Notes under the pieces: generated by a model | What the model saw: the letters and a program-made list of their open reading frames with translations, nothing else | Database searches by the model: none | Told to the model about the DNA's origin: nothing | Shown here: positions 5,430 to 7,401 of the stretch, one piece after another | Numbering within the stretch: the stretch's first letter is position 1 | How the letters are laid out: each line of letters starts with the position of its first letter | Source of the DNA: Alphaproteobacteria bacterium | GTDB taxonomy: Bacteria; Pseudomonadota; Alphaproteobacteria; Rickettsiales; SXRF01 | Reading direction: 5' to 3' | Length of the DNA: 7,401 bases | NCBI GenBank assembly: GCA_019243895.1 | Contig: JAFATP010000055.1 | Span: 1 to 7,401, forward strand | Made by a program: the position numbers and the translations under genes

Positions 5430-7401
5430 CTAAGCCCGTCTGGCGTGCGGCGCCGCGTCGCTGAGCGGCTGTTCCAGCCGGCTGACCATTTCCTTCGGGC
5501 AGATTTGCCAGAATCTGGGCAGTTCCCGCTCCCAGGCGCTCAAAATGGCTTCGGCGCGAGGCGAGGCGGTGGCGTCGCGGTGTTCCTCGATCAGCGCGCG
5601 CAGGCGCTCTTCCCAATACGCGCTTTCCACCCGCTGATACACCACCGAATCCGCGTTCACGCGGTGGGTGAAATGCTCCTCCGCGTCATAGACGAAGCTC
5701 ATGCCGCCGGTCATGCCCGCGGCGAAATTATGTCCCACCGCGCCGAGGATCACCGCCATGCCGCCGGTCATGTATTCGCAGGCGTTGGCGCCGCAGCCCT
5801 CCGCCACCGTGCGCGCGCCGGAATTGCGCACGGCGAAGCGCTCGCCCGCCTGGCCGCTGGCGAACAGCGCGCCGGCGGTAGCGCCGTACAGCACCGTGTT
5901 GCCGATGATGGTGTTCTCATGCGGCGCGCGGGCGCTTTGCGGGCGCGGGCGCACGATGATGGTGCCGCCGGAAAGCCCCTTGCCGACGTAATCATTGGCG
6001 TCGCCCGTCAGCTCGATGGTGATGCCGCGCACCAGAAACGCGCCCAGCGACTGCCCCGCCGAGCCGTGCAGCCGCAGCGTGACGTGATCCGCCGGCAGCG
6101 CGGCGCAATCGAAGCGCCGCGTCATCACCGAGGAAAGCCGGGCGCCGATGCTGCGCAGCGTGTTTTTCACCTCATAGGCCAGCTCCATTCTCTCGCCGCG
6201 CTCCAGCGCCGCTCCGGCGTCGGCGATGATGGCGGCGTCCAGCGTCTGCGGCACCTCGTTGCGGCCCTCCAGCGTGCAGTGGCGGGCGTTGCTGCCGGGG
6301 TCGGCCATGGCGAGCAGCGTGTTCAGATCCAGATCCACCAGGTCTTCGCTGCCGCGATTCACCTGCGCGAGCAGGTCGACGCGGCCGACGATGTCATTCA
6401 GCCGCGCGAAGCCGAGCTGCGCCAGAATCTCTCGCACTTCCTCCGCCACGAAGGAGAACAGCGCGATCACTTTTTCCACCGTGCCTTCGAACTTGGCGCG
6501 CAGGCGCGGGTCTTGCGTGGTGATGCCGACCGGACAGGTGTTGCTGTGGCATTGCCGCACCAGGATGCAGCCCATCGCCACCAGGCTGGCCGTGCCGAGC
6601 GCGAACTCCTCGGCCCCCAGCATGGCGGCGATCACGATGTCGCGCCCGGTTTTCAGGCCGCCGTCGGTTTGCAGCCGCACGCGGTGCCGCAGGCGGTTCA
6701 GCGTGAGCACCTGGTTGGCCTCGGCCAGCCCCATCTCCCACGGGATGCCCGCATATTTGATGCTGGACCACGGGCTTGCCCCGGTGCCGCCGCTGTGCCC
6801 CGCGATGAGAATTTTATCCGCCATGGCCTTGGCCACGCCGGAGGCGATGGTGCCGATGCCGGACTGCGCCACCAGCTTCACGGAAACCAGCGCGTGCGGA
6901 TTGATCTGCTTCAAATCGTAAATCAGCTGCGCCAGGTCCTCGATGGAATAAATATCATGATGCGGCGGCGGCGAGATCAGCGACACGCCGGGGGTGGCGT
7001 GGCGCAGCCGCGCGATTTCGGTGGTGACCTTGAAGGCGGGCAGCTGGCCGCCTTCGCCGGGCTTGGCCCCTTGCGCCACCTTGATCTGGATTTCCTTGGC
7101 GCTGTTTAAATATTCCGCCGTCACGCCGAAGCGCGCGGAGGCCACCTGCTTGATGGTGGAGTTAGGGTTGTCGCCGTTGTCGCGCACGCGGTAGCGTTCC
7201 GCGCCTTCGCCGCCTTCGCCGGAATTGGAGGCGGCGCCCATGCGGTTCATGGCGATGGCGAGCACCTCGTGCGCCTCCGGCGACAGCGCGCCGAGCGACA
7301 TGGCCGGCGCCACGAAGCGGGTGCGGATGACGCTTGCCATTTCCACCGCCTCCACCGGCAGGGGCGTGCGCGAAAAACGGAAATCCAGCAGGTCGCGGAT
7401 A
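5430..7401 (-). CDS. gltB: Glutamate synthase (NADPH) large subunit GltB, C-terminal part (5' end outside window)
   Basis: The last about 656 residues of GltB, which with GltD converts glutamine plus 2-oxoglutarate to two glutamates using NADPH in the cytoplasm. The frame runs through the right edge: the residues before 7355 read IRDLLDFRFSRTPLPVEAVE, normal GltB sequence, so the GTG at 7353-7355 is not the true start. Present in order are the FMN/2-oxoglutarate synthase domain (MNRMGAASNSGEGGE, SPPPHHDIYSIEDLAQLI, VSVKLV, HSGGTGASPWSSIKYAGIPWE, QTDGGLKTGRD), the 3Fe-4S cysteines in C-x5-C-x4-C followed by PVGITTQ (6534-6569), and the C-terminal GXGXG beta-helix domain (GLSGGTIIVRP, GNTVLYGATAG, CEYMTGG). 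The N-terminal glutaminase domain and the ammonia channel's entry lie outside the window. The gene ends TAG at 5430-5432. gltD is not within the window on the downstream side; it may lie upstream or elsewhere. Confidence 0.96.
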   Translation of the reverse strand, partial: IRDLLDFRFSRTPLPVEAVEMASVIRTRFVAPAMSLGALSPEAHEVLAIAMNRMGAASNSGEGGEGAERYRVRDNGDNPNSTIKQVASARFGVTAEYLNSAKEIQIKVAQGAKPGEGGQLPAFKVTTEIARLRHATPGVSLISPPPHHDIYSIEDLAQLIYDLKQINPHALVSVKLVAQSGIGTIASGVAKAMADKILIAGHSGGTGASPWSSIKYAGIPWEMGLAEANQVLTLNRLRHRVRLQTDGGLKTGRDIVIAAMLGAEEFALGTASLVAMGCILVRQCHSNTCPVGITTQDPRLRAKFEGTVEKVIALFSFVAEEVREILAQLGFARLNDIVGRVDLLAQVNRGSEDLVDLDLNTLLAMADPGSNARHCTLEGRNEVPQTLDAAIIADAGAALERGERMELAYEVKNTLRSIGARLSSVMTRRFDCAALPADHVTLRLHGSAGQSLGAFLVRGITIELTGDANDYVGKGLSGGTIIVRPRPQSARAPHENTIIGNTVLYGATAGALFASGQAGERFAVRNSGARTVAEGCGANACEYMTGGMAVILGAVGHNFAAGMTGGMSFVYDAEEHFTHRVNADSVVYQRVESAYWEERLRALIEEHRDATASPRAEAILSAWERELPRFWQICPKEMVSRLEQPLSDAAPHARRA

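Noticed and set aside
5104..5616. 170-codon minus-strand frame running from the end of gltB through the tRNA and repeat.
   Set aside because: It reads across the tRNA and overlaps gltB out of frame; the part that matters is the GIY-YIG remnant, which is in another frame.
5445..7109. 554-codon open frame antisense to gltB.
   Set aside because: Mirror of a strongly conserved GltB coding sequence; composition is His/Arg/Ala-rich as expected for a GC-rich shadow.
1..7401. CRISPR array, insertion sequence or phage genes.
   Set aside because: No regularly spaced direct repeats, no transposase or integrase frame, and no phage proteins were seen.

Overview
This window looks like chromosomal DNA of an alphaproteobacterium. 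It holds a CtrA cell-cycle regulator with the lineage-specific DNA-binding segment, a ChpT phosphotransferase (a family known only from Alphaproteobacteria), and a near-consensus CtrA box in front of a flagellar fliI-fliJ pair. I cannot place it more finely from sequence alone. Most coding sequence is moderately GC-rich; the ctrA/fliI and membrane-protein/tRNA spacers are AT-rich.

Layout, left to right. (1) chpT (+, 48-740) and ctrA (-, 832-1551) lie tail to tail. They encode the last two partners of the CckA-ChpT-CtrA phosphorelay. (2) ctrA and fliI (+) diverge from an AT-rich spacer containing TTAA-N7-TTAAC at 1604-1619, so one CtrA site could serve both ctrA autoregulation and flagellar export genes. 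fliI is followed 16 nt later by fliJ, giving the export ATPase and its stalk/escort protein. (3) Convergent with fliJ is a CsoR/RcnR/FrmR-family metal-sensor repressor (-, 3523-3849). Its usual Cys-His-Cys metal site is largely replaced, and two tandem 19-bp operator-like palindromes lie over its start and leader. (4) A polytopic membrane protein of unknown function (-, 3937-5022) has features reminiscent of GT-C type glycosyltransferases. (5) A tRNA-Ala(CGC) (-, 5300-5375) is followed one base downstream by a long palindromic repeat and then by a 21-codon remnant that begins like a small GIY-YIG nuclease. (6) The 3' two-fifths or so of gltB, the glutamate synthase large subunit (-, 5430 to the right edge), enters from outside the window and ends 54 nt before the tRNA.

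Functionally the left half is a cell-cycle and motility module. The right half is housekeeping (glutamate synthase, tRNA) with a small accessory insertion after the tRNA. I saw no large novel system. The points most worth a second look are the non-canonical metal sensor with its paired operators, and the tRNA-linked palindrome plus GIY-YIG remnant.
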